DNA of 64,000 nt, from the NCBI GenBank assembly GCA_900541585.1, contig UQKD01000011.1, forward strand, positions 1 through 64,000, in the 5' to 3' direction. The stretch's first letter is position 1; every line of letters starts with the position of its first letter. The notes below the pieces were generated by a model. It ran no database searches, was not told where the DNA came from, and worked only from the letters and a program-made list of their open reading frames with translations. Both the position numbers and the translations under genes were made by a program. Below, one piece after another: positions 53,192-61,825 of the stretch. The stretch is from an uncultured Alistipes sp. Its GTDB lineage: Bacteria > Bacteroidota > Bacteroidia > Bacteroidales > Rikenellaceae.

Positions 53192-53323
53192 GATCGTATT
53201 TGTTTGTTGTTTGCTTGCGGTGGATAATCATGCAAAAGTACAAAAAACAATCCGGATTGCGCAACTATTTCCCGCCGGCTGTTATTTTTTTCACAAAAAA
53301 GGGCTGTTATTTAGAATTTTTAG

Positions 53324-53331
53324 TAAATTTG
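53324..53331 (+). promoter_or_regulatory. fba -7 box
   Basis: TAAATTTG, 44 nt before the ATG, in AT-rich DNA divergent from the fumarase gene. Confidence 0.6.
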
Positions 53332-53375
53332 TGCGGTTTTTCGAGTGCAACAAATTCACTAATATTTCAAATACT

Positions 53376-54377
53376 ATGGTATCGTACAAAGATCTGGGTC
53401 TTGTGAACACGCGCGAGATGTTCGCCAAGGCCATCAAAGGAGGTTACGCCGTTCCGGCATTCAACTTCAACAACATGGAGCAGCTCCAGGCTATCGTCAT
53501 GGCTGCCGCCGAGACCAAGTCGCCCGTCATCCTCCAGGTATCGAAGGGTGCGCGCAACTACGCCAACCAGACCCTGCTGCGCTACATGGCCGAAGGAGCC
53601 GTAGAGTACGCCAAGGAACTGGGCTGGGCCAAACCCCAGATCGTGCTGCACCTCGACCACGGAGATTCGTTCGAACTGTGCAAGAGCTGCGTGGACATGG
53701 GCTTCTCGTCGGTGATGATCGACGGTTCGGCACTTCCCTACGACGAAAACGTCGCCCTGACGAAGCAGGTCGTGGAGTATGCACACAAATACGACGTGAC
53801 GGTCGAAGGCGAACTGGGCGTGCTGGCCGGCGTCGAGGACGAGGTAGCCTCCGAAGTCAGCCACTACACCAAACCCGAAGAGGTCGTGGATTTCGTGACC
53901 AAGACGGGCGTGGATTCGCTGGCCATTTCGATCGGAACCTCGCACGGAGCCTACAAGTTCACCCCCGAGCAGTGCACCGTAGATCCCAAGACGGGCCGTC
54001 TGGTTCCGCCTCCCCTGGCTTTCGACGTACTGGCCGCCATCGAGAAGGAGCTTCCGGGCTTCCCCATCGTGCTGCACGGTTCGTCGTCGGTTCCCCAGGA
54101 GGAAGTCGAGACGATCAACAAGTACGGCGGTGCGCTGAAGGCTGCCGTAGGTATCCCCGAGGAGGAGCTTCGCCAGGCCGCCAAGAGCGCTGTCTGCAAG
54201 ATCAACATCGACTCCGACTCGCGCCTGGCCATGACCGCCGCCATCCGTGAGGTCTTCGCCACGAAGCCCGCCGAGTTCGACCCCCGCAAGTACCTGGGTC
54301 CCGCCCGCGACAACATGAAGAAGCTCTACATCCACAAGATCAAGGAGGTTCTCGGTTCGGACGGCAAGGCCGAGTAA
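53376..54377 (+). CDS. fba: Class II fructose-bisphosphate aldolase
   Basis: 333 aa zinc enzyme of glycolysis/gluconeogenesis. The start ATG 53376 gives MVSYKDLGLVNTREMFAKAI. Zinc-binding His are in IVLHLDHGDSFELCK and later in ISIGTSHGAYKF and IVLHGSSSVP, and the phosphate-binding block NIDSDSRLAMTAAIRE is present. Ends at a strong terminator. Codon use is strongly biased, as expected for a highly expressed gene. Confidence 0.96.
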   Translation: MVSYKDLGLVNTREMFAKAIKGGYAVPAFNFNNMEQLQAIVMAAAETKSPVILQVSKGARNYANQTLLRYMAEGAVEYAKELGWAKPQIVLHLDHGDSFELCKSCVDMGFSSVMIDGSALPYDENVALTKQVVEYAHKYDVTVEGELGVLAGVEDEVASEVSHYTKPEEVVDFVTKTGVDSLAISIGTSHGAYKFTPEQCTVDPKTGRLVPPPLAFDVLAAIEKELPGFPIVLHGSSSVPQEEVETINKYGGALKAAVGIPEEELRQAAKSAVCKINIDSDSRLAMTAAIREVFATKPAEFDPRKYLGPARDNMKKLYIHKIKEVLGSDGKAE

Positions 54378-54416
54378 GACATTCCCGCCGGGAGGAGCGC
54401 TCCTTCCGACAAACGA

Positions 54417-54448
54417 AAAAACCGGAGGTTCAGACCTCCGGTTTTTTT
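54417..54448. terminator. Bidirectional terminator after fba
   Basis: Stem AAAAAACCGGAGGT / ACCTCCGGTTTTTTT with a TCAG loop. It serves fba and the convergent minus-strand operon. Confidence 0.94.
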
Positions 54449-54467
54449 ATTGCCGCCCGACCGTTCC

Positions 54468-54914
54468 CTATTCGACGGTGATCCGGAAGCGGCATTCGGC
54501 GGCTCCCGACAGGACGGTTCCGAGCGTCTCGACCCGGACGGTCTTGTCCGGGATTAACTCCCGGTAGACGAAGAGGATACTTTGGCGGGAGCACTCGCAG
54601 TGGGTCGGGGCGTTGACGAATCCGGCATCGACCTGCGGGCAGAGACACCGGGGATAGCCGATCTCGTAAACCCGGCCCGGCTCGACGATGTCCGCAAAGA
54701 AGTACTCCGAACGGTCGTATTTCGCATACTGCCGGTCGAGGTCGCAGCCGCACTCCTCGAACTGCCGGCGCAGTTCCGTCAGGACGGCCCCTTTCACACA
54801 ATTGACGGCGCCCGGCCGGTAAAGTTTCTCGCGCACATCGGCAGGGAGTTTCCCGATGGTCTCCTCCAGAATCCGGTAGAAAGCCTGCGCCTGCCGTAAA
54901 TTATAGTCTTCCAT
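54468..54914 (-). CDS. Cys-rich hypothetical protein (DUF6144-like)
   Basis: 148 aa, cytoplasmic. A pattern of Cys residues (VNCVKGAV, ECGCDLDRQ, YPRCLCPQVDAGF, THCECSRQSI, ECRFRI) resembles the C-terminal half of 4-vinyl-reductase/DUF6144 proteins, where such Cys bind metal. The family call is tentative. It is the last gene of a minus-strand operon: SDR threonine dehydrogenase, cupin, alpha/beta hydrolase, then this gene, with 17 nt between it and the hydrolase. Confidence 0.6.
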   Translation of the reverse strand: MEDYNLRQAQAFYRILEETIGKLPADVREKLYRPGAVNCVKGAVLTELRRQFEECGCDLDRQYAKYDRSEYFFADIVEPGRVYEIGYPRCLCPQVDAGFVNAPTHCECSRQSILFVYRELIPDKTVRVETLGTVLSGAAECRFRITVE

Positions 54915-54931
54915 ATTGATGTCGGTTCAAT

Positions 54932-55891
54932 TCATTCCGGGTCGTTCCCCACATACCTTCCGACGAACTCCCCGACGCGGCGCGTGTACTCCTCTCGGTT
55001 GTCGCGATACGAATTGGCATGCGACGCTCCCGGAACCACCCACAGCTCCTTGTCGCCGGGTTTGGCCTCGTAAAGCGGATAGACCATCCGCGTCGGCACG
55101 TAATCGTCGGCGTCGCCGTGAATGAACAGCATCGGAAGCCGGCTCTTCTTCACCTGCTCCAGCGACGAAGCCTCGCCGAAAGTCCAGCCGTATTTCAGGC
55201 CGCACAGCCAGCTCGCTACGTCGAGCAGCGGGAAGGCCGGAAGGCCGAACTGCTCCTTCAGTTCTTTGGCGAACTGGTCGCGGACGCTCGTATAGCCGCA
55301 GTCCTCGACGAAGCATTTCACATAGGGCCGCTGCTCCTCGCCCGAGACCATCATGGTCGTCGCCGCGCCCATCGAAATTCCGTGGACCACCATCCGGGTA
55401 TCACCGCCGAAAATGTCGTTGGCAACATCCATCCACCGCAGCACGTCGAGACGGTCCTTCCAGCCCATCCGGATGGCCCGGCCCTCGCTCCGGCCGTGGT
55501 AATAGAGATCGGGCAGGAGGATGTTGTAACCCAGGTCGTGGTTGTACAGATAGCCGATCATCAGCATCCGCACGGCGTTGTCCGTATAGCCGTGGACGAT
55601 CACCGTCGTCCGGTCCGTCGGGCGGGGAGCCGCCGCATAGAGCGCATGCAGCCGTTCGCCCTCGTCCCCCGTGATCACCGTGTCGCGCAAGGCTCCGGCG
55701 CGCTCCAGGCTGTCGACCCACGGCCGCAGGAAAGGGTATTCGCCGTACATATATTCATACGACGAAGCGTTCTTGGCCCGCATCGTCGCGTCGGGCCGGA
55801 GCGAATAGGAGAGCATGTAGAGACTGCCGCCGACAAGGACCGCCGCCAGCAGCAGCAACAGGACGATGAGACTCCGGACAATTCGTTTCAT
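54932..55891 (-). CDS. Membrane-anchored alpha/beta hydrolase
   Basis: 319 aa. An N-terminal membrane segment (SLIVLLLLLAAVLVGGSLYM) anchors an alpha/beta hydrolase domain: TVIVHGYTDNAV, nucleophile Ser in VVHGISMGAATTM, Asp in FIHGDADDYVP, His in PGASHANSY. Probably an esterase or peptidase of the BEM46/YqkD-like group acting at the envelope; the substrate is unknown. It follows the cupin gene by 15 nt. Confidence 0.85.
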   Translation of the reverse strand: MKRIVRSLIVLLLLLAAVLVGGSLYMLSYSLRPDATMRAKNASSYEYMYGEYPFLRPWVDSLERAGALRDTVITGDEGERLHALYAAAPRPTDRTTVIVHGYTDNAVRMLMIGYLYNHDLGYNILLPDLYYHGRSEGRAIRMGWKDRLDVLRWMDVANDIFGGDTRMVVHGISMGAATTMMVSGEEQRPYVKCFVEDCGYTSVRDQFAKELKEQFGLPAFPLLDVASWLCGLKYGWTFGEASSLEQVKKSRLPMLFIHGDADDYVPTRMVYPLYEAKPGDKELWVVPGASHANSYRDNREEYTRRVGEFVGRYVGNDPE

Positions 55892-55906
55892 AAGCGTAAT
55901 TTTCGG

Positions 55907-56260
55907 TTATTCGACCGATTGGGACAACGGCAAATTCCCTGCCCCGGCGTAAAACATCACCACTTCGGCTGCCCCGAAGCCGCGGTTTTCCCCGCAATGG
56001 GGAATTCCGACCAACTCGACGAGCTCCTCCCCGGCCCAGAACGTCCGCTCGGCGCCCGTCTCGGAAATCACGGTCGGTTCGCCGCGCAGCATCACCCCGG
56101 CGTTGAGCACCGCACGGCGGTGCATCGCCATCTTCGCGCCGGGCGGAATCACGCCCCGCAGGACCGTCACCCGCGGCGTTCCCGCAGGATAGGCCGGGAA
56201 CTGCGCCCCGTCCCAGCTTTCGGAGGTGTCGGCAAGCCGGGTTACCTCGGGATCCGTCAC
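55907..56260 (-). CDS. Small cupin-domain protein
   Basis: 117 aa single-domain cupin. The start is GTG at 56258-56260, overlapping the stop of the threonine dehydrogenase gene (GTGA), and gives MTDPEVTRLADTSES. Cupin motif 1 appears as PPGAKMAMHRRAVLNAGVML and motif 2 as VELVGIPHCGENRG. The overlap implies coupling with threonine catabolism or an unrelated metabolite-sensing role; no substrate can be named. The region also reads in another frame as part of a long open frame across the upstream gene, which I disregard. Confidence 0.75.
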   Translation of the reverse strand: MTDPEVTRLADTSESWDGAQFPAYPAGTPRVTVLRGVIPPGAKMAMHRRAVLNAGVMLRGEPTVISETGAERTFWAGEELVELVGIPHCGENRGFGAAEVVMFYAGAGNLPLSQSVE

Positions 56261-57207
56261 TCGGTTCCGAGTTTCGTGCGGATGTGCGCCAGCATGTCGT
56301 CGGTCATGCGCGAGAGGTCCCACTCGGGCCGCCAGCCCCACTCCTCGCGGGCACAGGTGTCGTCCAGCGAATTGGGCCAGCTCTCGGCGATCTCCTTCTT
56401 CACGGGATCGACGTTGTAGTCCATCGTGAAGGCGGGCAGGCGCTTTTTGATCTCGGCGCAGATGATCTCGGGCGTGAAACTCATCGACGCGAGGTTGAAA
56501 CTGTTGCGGTGGATCAATTTCGCGGGGTCGGCCTCCATCAGTTCGACACAGGCGCGCAGGGCGTCGGGCATGTAGATCATGTCCATATAGACGTCCGACG
56601 GAACGGGGCAGGTGAACTTGCCGCTCCGGATGGCCTCGTAGTAAATCTCCACGGCGTAGTCGGTCGTGCCGCCGCCGGGCAGCGTGACGCTCGATATGAT
56701 GCCCGGGAAACGCACCGAACGGGTGTCGACCCCGTATTTGTGGTGGTAGTAGTTGCCCAGCAGTTCGCCCGTGACCTTGCAGATGCCGTAGATCGTCGTG
56801 GGCTGCATGATCGTGTCCTGCGGGGTTCCGTCCTTGGGCGACGACGGCCCGAAGGCGCCGATCGACGAGGGGGTGAACAGCGCGCAATGGTGCTGCCGGG
56901 CCACTTCGAGCGAGTTGTTGAGCGCCCCCATGTTGACGTTCCAGGCCATCTGGGGATTGCGTTCGCCGACGGCCGACAGCAGGGCCACGAGGTTGAAGAT
57001 CGTGTCGATGCGGTGACGGGCCACGACCGAGGCCATGGCCGTCGCGTCGAGGGCGTTGAGCACCTCGAACGGACCGTCCTCGGCCAGCGTCCGGCACTCG
57101 CGCATGTCGGTCGCGACGACGTTCGCGCCGCCGTAGATACCGCGCAGGTAAACGGTCAGTTCGGAACCGATCTGACCGCCTGCGCCTACTATTAAGATGC
57201 GTTTCAT
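56257..57207 (-). CDS. L-threonine 3-dehydrogenase, SDR type
   Basis: 316 aa extended short-chain dehydrogenase. The NAD-binding motif ILIVGAGGQIGSEL starts at residue 4. The catalytic Ser/Tyr/Lys are in FTPSSIGAFGP and TTIYGICKVTGELL. The blocks GTPQDTIMQPTTIYGI and RFPGIISSVTLPGGGTTDYA match SDR-type threonine dehydrogenases rather than UDP-glucose epimerases. It oxidises threonine to 2-amino-3-ketobutyrate, which goes to glycine; glycine could then feed GcvP encoded at 7.2 kb. The ATG is 57205-57207, and the minus-strand sequence TACCTTTA (57232-57239) resembles a -7 box. Confidence 0.83.
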   Translation of the reverse strand: MKRILIVGAGGQIGSELTVYLRGIYGGANVVATDMRECRTLAEDGPFEVLNALDATAMASVVARHRIDTIFNLVALLSAVGERNPQMAWNVNMGALNNSLEVARQHHCALFTPSSIGAFGPSSPKDGTPQDTIMQPTTIYGICKVTGELLGNYYHHKYGVDTRSVRFPGIISSVTLPGGGTTDYAVEIYYEAIRSGKFTCPVPSDVYMDMIYMPDALRACVELMEADPAKLIHRNSFNLASMSFTPEIICAEIKKRLPAFTMDYNVDPVKKEIAESWPNSLDDTCAREEWGWRPEWDLSRMTDDMLAHIRTKLGTE

Positions 57208-57267
57208 CTGGTTTTTATTATGATTTGGTAGTAAAGGTAGAAAATAATTATGAAAAGTGTACAAATT

Positions 57268-57299
57268 TTTGGTCTTTTCATTTTTCTTGTGTACTTTTG
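57268..57299 (+). promoter_or_regulatory. tRNA-Thr promoter
   Basis: TTTG (57268-57271), 20-nt spacer, TACTTTTG (57292-57299), 22 nt before the mature tRNA. Confidence 0.8.
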
Positions 57300-57321
57300 C
57301 ACCACTCGAAAGAGAAATGTT

Positions 57322-57393
<72 letters not shown>

Positions 57394-57403
57394 CGGAGCG
57401 CAG

Positions 57404-57432
57404 AAAAGGGAACCTGTACAGGTTCCCTTTTT
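57404..57432. terminator. Terminator between tRNA-Thr and the lacI-type gene
   Basis: Stem AAAAGGGAACCTG / CAGGTTCCCTTTTT with a short loop; it can serve both convergent transcripts. Confidence 0.9.
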
Positions 57433-57439
57433 CGTTTGT

Positions 57440-58459
57440 TCACAGCAGCAGGTTGCGCACCGAGCGGCGGATGACCAGCGAGGGCGGCAGGTGCAGGTGC
57501 GAAGGCGCCGCGCCGGGTTCGCGGATGGCGCGGATGAGCAGCTTCACGGCCAGCGTGCCGATCTCGTCCGTAGGCTGGCCGATGCAGGTAATCGCCGGGT
57601 CGAGGTAGTTGAAAAGCATGTTGTCGTCGAACGACACGACCGAAATGTCGTCGGGAATCCGCAGGCCCGATTCGTGCACCGCCTTCACCACCCCGAGTAG
57701 GATCAGGTTGCTCAAGGCGAAAATCGCCGTGGGACGCTCCTCCCGGGCCAGCGCCAGCTTGGTCTCCAGATACCCGTTCTGCACCGAAAAATCCTCCCCC
57801 GTCACCACGATCCGGTCCCCGAGGCCGTGCGCCCGCAGCGTGTCGCCGAATCCCCGCACGCGGTCCCGCACGGGCATCGAGTGGGGCGTGCCCTGGATGC
57901 AGGCGATGCGGCGGTGTCCGTTTTCGAGCAGGTACTCGGCCGCCATCACCGCACCGCGGTAGTTGTCCGTCGTGACATAGGAGAGCATCCCGGCGTCGGG
58001 CAGGTAGCGGTCGATCAGCACCAGCGGCATGCCGCCCTCCTGCACGCTGGCGAACAACTCCGCATTACTGCCGCACGGCGCGGCGACGATGCCGTCCACC
58101 CGCCGCGCCAGCAGTGCCGACAGTCCGTCCTGTTCATTGCGTTCGTCCTCCTGCGTGTCGACCACCACCACCTTATAATTATAATTGCGCGATTCGCGGA
58201 TCACCACGCCCGCGACGTTGGCGAAAAACGAGTTTTCGATGTTCGGAATCAGCAGCCCGATCGTATCGGTACGATTTGTGCGCAAACCCTTTGCCAGCAG
58301 GCTGGGCGTATAATTACAGCGTTTGACCTCCTCCGTCACGCGCGCAACGGTGCGCTGACTGATGCGGTATTTGGCCGCATTGCCGCTCAAGACGCGCGAA
58401 ACAGTGGAAATCGAACACCCGGAACGTTCGGCGATGCTAACGAGAGTTTCTTTTTTCAT
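57440..58459 (-). CDS. LacI-family transcriptional regulator of the ribose/nucleoside locus
   Basis: 339 aa. The N-terminal helix-turn-helix TLVSIAERSGCSISTVSRVL and hinge (YTPSLLAKGLRTNRTDTIG) are followed by a periplasmic-binding-protein-like sensor (IGLLIPNIENSFFANVAGVV, VTTDNYRGAVMAAEYL, SVVSFDDNMLFNYLDPAIT). It is divergent from ribokinase, a sugar permease, a nucleoside hydrolase and SusC, so ribose or a ribose-containing effector is likely. Two palindromes in the ribokinase promoter (58532-58582) are candidate operators. Confidence 0.9.
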   Translation of the reverse strand: MKKETLVSIAERSGCSISTVSRVLSGNAAKYRISQRTVARVTEEVKRCNYTPSLLAKGLRTNRTDTIGLLIPNIENSFFANVAGVVIRESRNYNYKVVVVDTQEDERNEQDGLSALLARRVDGIVAAPCGSNAELFASVQEGGMPLVLIDRYLPDAGMLSYVTTDNYRGAVMAAEYLLENGHRRIACIQGTPHSMPVRDRVRGFGDTLRAHGLGDRIVVTGEDFSVQNGYLETKLALAREERPTAIFALSNLILLGVVKAVHESGLRIPDDISVVSFDDNMLFNYLDPAITCIGQPTDEIGTLAVKLLIRAIREPGAAPSHLHLPPSLVIRRSVRNLLL

Positions 58460-58531
58460 TGCTTTATTTTCAGTTCACCTATGACAAATGTATGAAAAAT
58501 ATCGAGAAAGGAAAGAAAAACAGCAAAATAA

Positions 58532-58582
58532 TTTTGGAGGTTTCCAAAAAGTAATTATATTTGCGCAAACGATAAGCGCAAA
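58532..58582 (+). promoter_or_regulatory. rbsK promoter with two overlapping operator-like palindromes
   Basis: TTTG (58533-58536), 19-nt spacer, TATATTTG (58556-58563). Palindrome 1, TTTTGGA-GGTT-TCCAAAA (58532-58549), covers the -33 box. Palindrome 2, TTTGCGC, 9-nt spacer, GCGCAAA (58560-58582), covers the end of the -7 box and the start site. A LacI-type repressor encoded divergently could bind either. The following 220 nt up to rbsK are a long leader in which I see no gene. Confidence 0.65.
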
Positions 58583-58805
58583 CAGAGCCAAAAAGATAGC
58601 ATCCGAAAACCGAAACATCCGCCACAGCTCCCATAAGAAAGGCATCCTGCAAGGGCATCCTACGAAAACAACGGGCGCAAAACGGCTAAAACGGTATCGG
58701 AAACAATCGACAGACAACCTGAAAAACAGCATTTCCGCCGGGCGGACATTCCATCCGGACCCCGCAGGGCAGAAAACGACGGAAATTAACCAACGATAAC
58801 CGAAC

Positions 58806-59714
58806 ATGAACAAGATTCTGGTAATAGGCAGCACCAACATCGACATGATTGCCTGCGTCAAACACCTGCCCCGCCCGGGCGAGACCGTCGGCGAGGCGCG
58901 CTTCATGCAGTCCAACGGCGGCAAAGGCGCCAACCAGGCCGTCGCAGCCGCACGCCTGGGCGGCGACGTGGCCTTCGTCTCGTGCCTGGGCGACGACGCC
59001 GGAGCCGCGGCTCTCCGGCAGCAGTTCGCCGCCGACGGCATCAACACCGAAGCCCTCTTCACGGCCAAGGACACCCCGACCGGCACAGCGCTGATCTTCG
59101 TCTCGCAGGACGGCGAGAACTGCATCGCCGTGGCCCCCGGCGCCAACCACAGCCTCACGTGCGAGGCGATCGACGCCGTGGCGGACCGCATCGCCGGAGC
59201 CGAATACCTGCTCGTACAGCTCGAAATCCCGATGGAAACGGTGGCCTGCGCCATCGAAAAGGCATACGCGGCGGGAACCCGCGTGGTGCTCAATCCGGCC
59301 CCGGCCATGCCGCTCGCCGACGAACTGCTGCGCAAGGTCTACCTGATCACCCCCAACCGCACGGAAAGCGAAACGCTGACGGGAATCTCCGTGCACACCG
59401 CACAGGACGCCTCGAAAGCGGCCGGGGCGCTGCTGGCGAAAGGCGTCGGCAACGTCATCGTCACGCTGGGCAGCGAAGGCGCGCTGATCCGCACCCCGGC
59501 GGAGGAGCTGCTGATCCCGGCGCGCACGGTCACGCCCGTGGACACGACCGCCGCCGGCGACGTCTTCAACGGGGCCTTGCTGGTGGCGCTCTCCGAAGGC
59601 CGCAGCCTGGCCGACGCCGTGCGGTTCGCCGCGCACAGCGCCTCGGTCTCGGTGACCCGCATGGGCGCGCAGGCCTCGATACCGTGGCGCGAGGAGCTGG
59701 AGACCCTCGCCTGA
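58806..59714 (+). CDS. rbsK: Ribokinase
   Basis: 302 aa PfkB-family kinase that phosphorylates ribose to ribose-5-phosphate. The N-terminal glycine motif MQSNGGKGANQAVAAARLGG, the anion-hole/catalytic motif VDTTAAGDVFNGALL near residue 245, and LVIGSTNIDMIACVKHLPRPG at the start are typical of RbsK. It leads the operon that includes a sugar permease and a nucleoside hydrolase, which supports ribose as substrate over other sugars. Confidence 0.92.
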   Translation: MNKILVIGSTNIDMIACVKHLPRPGETVGEARFMQSNGGKGANQAVAAARLGGDVAFVSCLGDDAGAAALRQQFAADGINTEALFTAKDTPTGTALIFVSQDGENCIAVAPGANHSLTCEAIDAVADRIAGAEYLLVQLEIPMETVACAIEKAYAAGTRVVLNPAPAMPLADELLRKVYLITPNRTESETLTGISVHTAQDASKAAGALLAKGVGNVIVTLGSEGALIRTPAEELLIPARTVTPVDTTAAGDVFNGALLVALSEGRSLADAVRFAAHSASVSVTRMGAQASIPWREELETLA

Positions 59715-59744
59715 ACCGAACGAAAACCTTAAAACTCAAATACT

Positions 59745-60755
59745 ATGTTCGTTGTAAACAGCTACTCTTTGGCAGTCATCTTCTGCTTCATCACGATGCT
59801 CTGCTGGGGCTCGTGGGGTAACACCCAGAAACTCGCCGGCAAGACCTGGCGTTACGAGCTTTTCTACTGGGACTACGTGATCGGCATGGTGCTCTTCGCC
59901 ATCCTCCTGGGCTTCACGATGGGAAGCATCGGAACCGAGGGCCGTCCCTTCCTCGAAGACCTCGCGCAGGCCGAATGGGGAGGCATCGGCAGCGTCGCGC
60001 TGGGCGGCGTGATCTTCAACGCCTCGAACATCCTGCTCTCGGCCTCGGTATCGCTGGCCGGACTTTCGGTGGCCTTCCCGCTGGGCGTGGGACTCGCGCT
60101 GGTGCTGGGCGTCGTCGTCAACTACGTCGGGGCGCCGAAAGGCGATCCTTTCGTGCTCTTCCTGGGCGTTGCGCTCATCGTTGTCGCAATTATCTGCAAC
60201 GGCATTGCCGCGGGGCGCATGCGCAAGAGCGGCGACTCGGCGGCCCAAAACCGCAAAGGCATCGTGCTGGCCGTCGTGGCGGGCGTGCTGATGTCGTTCT
60301 TCTACCGGTTCGTCGCCGCGGCGATGGACCTCGACAACTTCGCAGCCCCGACGCCCGGCATGCTGACACCCTATTCGGCGATCTTCGTCTTCTCGGTCGG
60401 CGTGCTGCTGAGCAACTTCGTCTTCAACACCTACGCCATGCGCCGGCCCTTCGTCGGAACGCCCGTCAGCTACCGCGAATACTTCCGCGGCTCGCTCCCC
60501 ACGCACCTCGTGGGCATGCTGGGCGGCGCCGTCTGGTGTCTCGGAACGGCCTTCAGCTACATCGCCGCCGGCAAGGCCGGGGCCGCCATCTCCTACGCGC
60601 TCGGACAGGGCGCACCGATGATCGCCGCCGTGTGGGGCGTCTTCATCTGGAAGGAGTTCAAGGGCGCCGACCGCAGGACCAACACGCTGCTGGCCGTGAT
60701 GTTCCTCTTCTTCATCGCCGGACTGGCCTCGATCATCGCCTCCGGCGGCAACTAA
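59745..60755 (+). CDS. Sugar permease of the DMT/GRP group (probable ribose uptake)
   Basis: 336 aa inner-membrane protein with about ten hydrophobic segments. The start SYSLAVIFCFITMLCWGSWGN carries the motif of the glucose/ribose porter (GRP) and RhaT-like members of the drug/metabolite transporter superfamily. The position between ribokinase and nucleoside hydrolase suggests ribose import; RusT of the Bacteroides ribose-utilisation locus occupies a comparable place. Spacers are 30 nt to rbsK and 15 nt to the hydrolase. Confidence 0.82.
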   Translation: MFVVNSYSLAVIFCFITMLCWGSWGNTQKLAGKTWRYELFYWDYVIGMVLFAILLGFTMGSIGTEGRPFLEDLAQAEWGGIGSVALGGVIFNASNILLSASVSLAGLSVAFPLGVGLALVLGVVVNYVGAPKGDPFVLFLGVALIVVAIICNGIAAGRMRKSGDSAAQNRKGIVLAVVAGVLMSFFYRFVAAAMDLDNFAAPTPGMLTPYSAIFVFSVGVLLSNFVFNTYAMRRPFVGTPVSYREYFRGSLPTHLVGMLGGAVWCLGTAFSYIAAGKAGAAISYALGQGAPMIAAVWGVFIWKEFKGADRRTNTLLAVMFLFFIAGLASIIASGGN

Positions 60756-60770
60756 AAACCCGAATCCGAA

Positions 60771-61799
60771 ATGAAAACCTCACTGCTTCCCGCAGCGGCC
60801 GCCCTGCTGCTTGCGGGCACGGGCTGCGGCTCCCGGTCCGCAGCGCCGGAGCCGGAACCGGTCCGGCTGATCGTCGAAACCGACATGGGCAACGACATCG
60901 ACGACGCGCTGGCCTTCGACCTGATATACAAGGCGATGGACGACGGCCGTGCGGACCTGCTGGCCATCGGCAACCACAAGCTCAGCCCGACGGCCACCGA
61001 CTACATCGACATCCTCAACACATGGTACGGCTACCCCGGCATTCCGCTGGCACAGTCGCCGACCCCGGTGCTCAACGACCACGCTCCCGACTACACGGCG
61101 GCGGTGTGCGCGATGACCCGAGAAGACGGCTCCCCGGCCTTCGCCCGCAGCAAGACTCCGGAACAGATCGAGAACCCCGTCACGCTCTACCGGCGCACGC
61201 TGGCCGCGCAGCCCGACCACTCGGTGACCGTACTTTCTTTAGGTTTCGCGACCGAACTGGCAAAACTGCTCGACAGCCCGGCCGACGGCATCTCGCCCCT
61301 CACGGGGCGCGAACTGGTGGCCCGCAAGGTGAAGGTGCTCTCGATCATGGCGGGCAGCTACGGCGGGAAACAGCGCGCGGAGTTCAACGTCGTCAACGAC
61401 ATCCCCGCCATGCGGAAACTCTTCGCCGAATGGGACACACCGATCGTGCAGAACCCCTTCGAGCTGGGAAAACAGGTCATGTATCCCGGCGCGGCCATCG
61501 AGAGCGATTTCGGCTGGACGAAACTCCACCCCGTCGTCGAGGGCTACAAGAATTACCACAAAATGCCCTACGACCGGGCTTCGTGGGACCTGCTGTCGGT
61601 GGTCTGGCTGTTCCATCCCGAATACTTCACCGAAAGCGAACCGGGAACCGTCACCGTCGACGACAAGGGTTTCACGAACTTCAGCCCCCACCCCGACGGA
61701 CGGCACAGATGGCTGACCGCCACGCCCGAACAGCTGGCCCAGCTGCGCGACTGCATCGTCCGGACGACGACCCGCGCCCCGAAACACAACGAACACTGA
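60771..61799 (+). CDS. Nucleoside hydrolase lipoprotein
   Basis: 342 aa. The lipoprotein signal MKTSLLPAAAALLLAGTGC places the protein in the periplasm or on the outer membrane. The Ca2+/ribose-binding acidic motif of nucleoside hydrolases appears as VETDMGNDIDDALAF near residue 38, and the later block MAGSYGGKQRAEFNVVNDIPA supplies the conserved Asn and Asp. It would split nucleosides to base and ribose outside the cytoplasm, feeding the permease and ribokinase encoded just upstream. SusC starts 26 nt after its stop. Confidence 0.85.
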   Translation: MKTSLLPAAAALLLAGTGCGSRSAAPEPEPVRLIVETDMGNDIDDALAFDLIYKAMDDGRADLLAIGNHKLSPTATDYIDILNTWYGYPGIPLAQSPTPVLNDHAPDYTAAVCAMTREDGSPAFARSKTPEQIENPVTLYRRTLAAQPDHSVTVLSLGFATELAKLLDSPADGISPLTGRELVARKVKVLSIMAGSYGGKQRAEFNVVNDIPAMRKLFAEWDTPIVQNPFELGKQVMYPGAAIESDFGWTKLHPVVEGYKNYHKMPYDRASWDLLSVVWLFHPEYFTESEPGTVTVDDKGFTNFSPHPDGRHRWLTATPEQLAQLRDCIVRTTTRAPKHNEH

Positions 61800-61825
61800 C
61801 CCAAACACTTCAAAGAACCTCGTAT

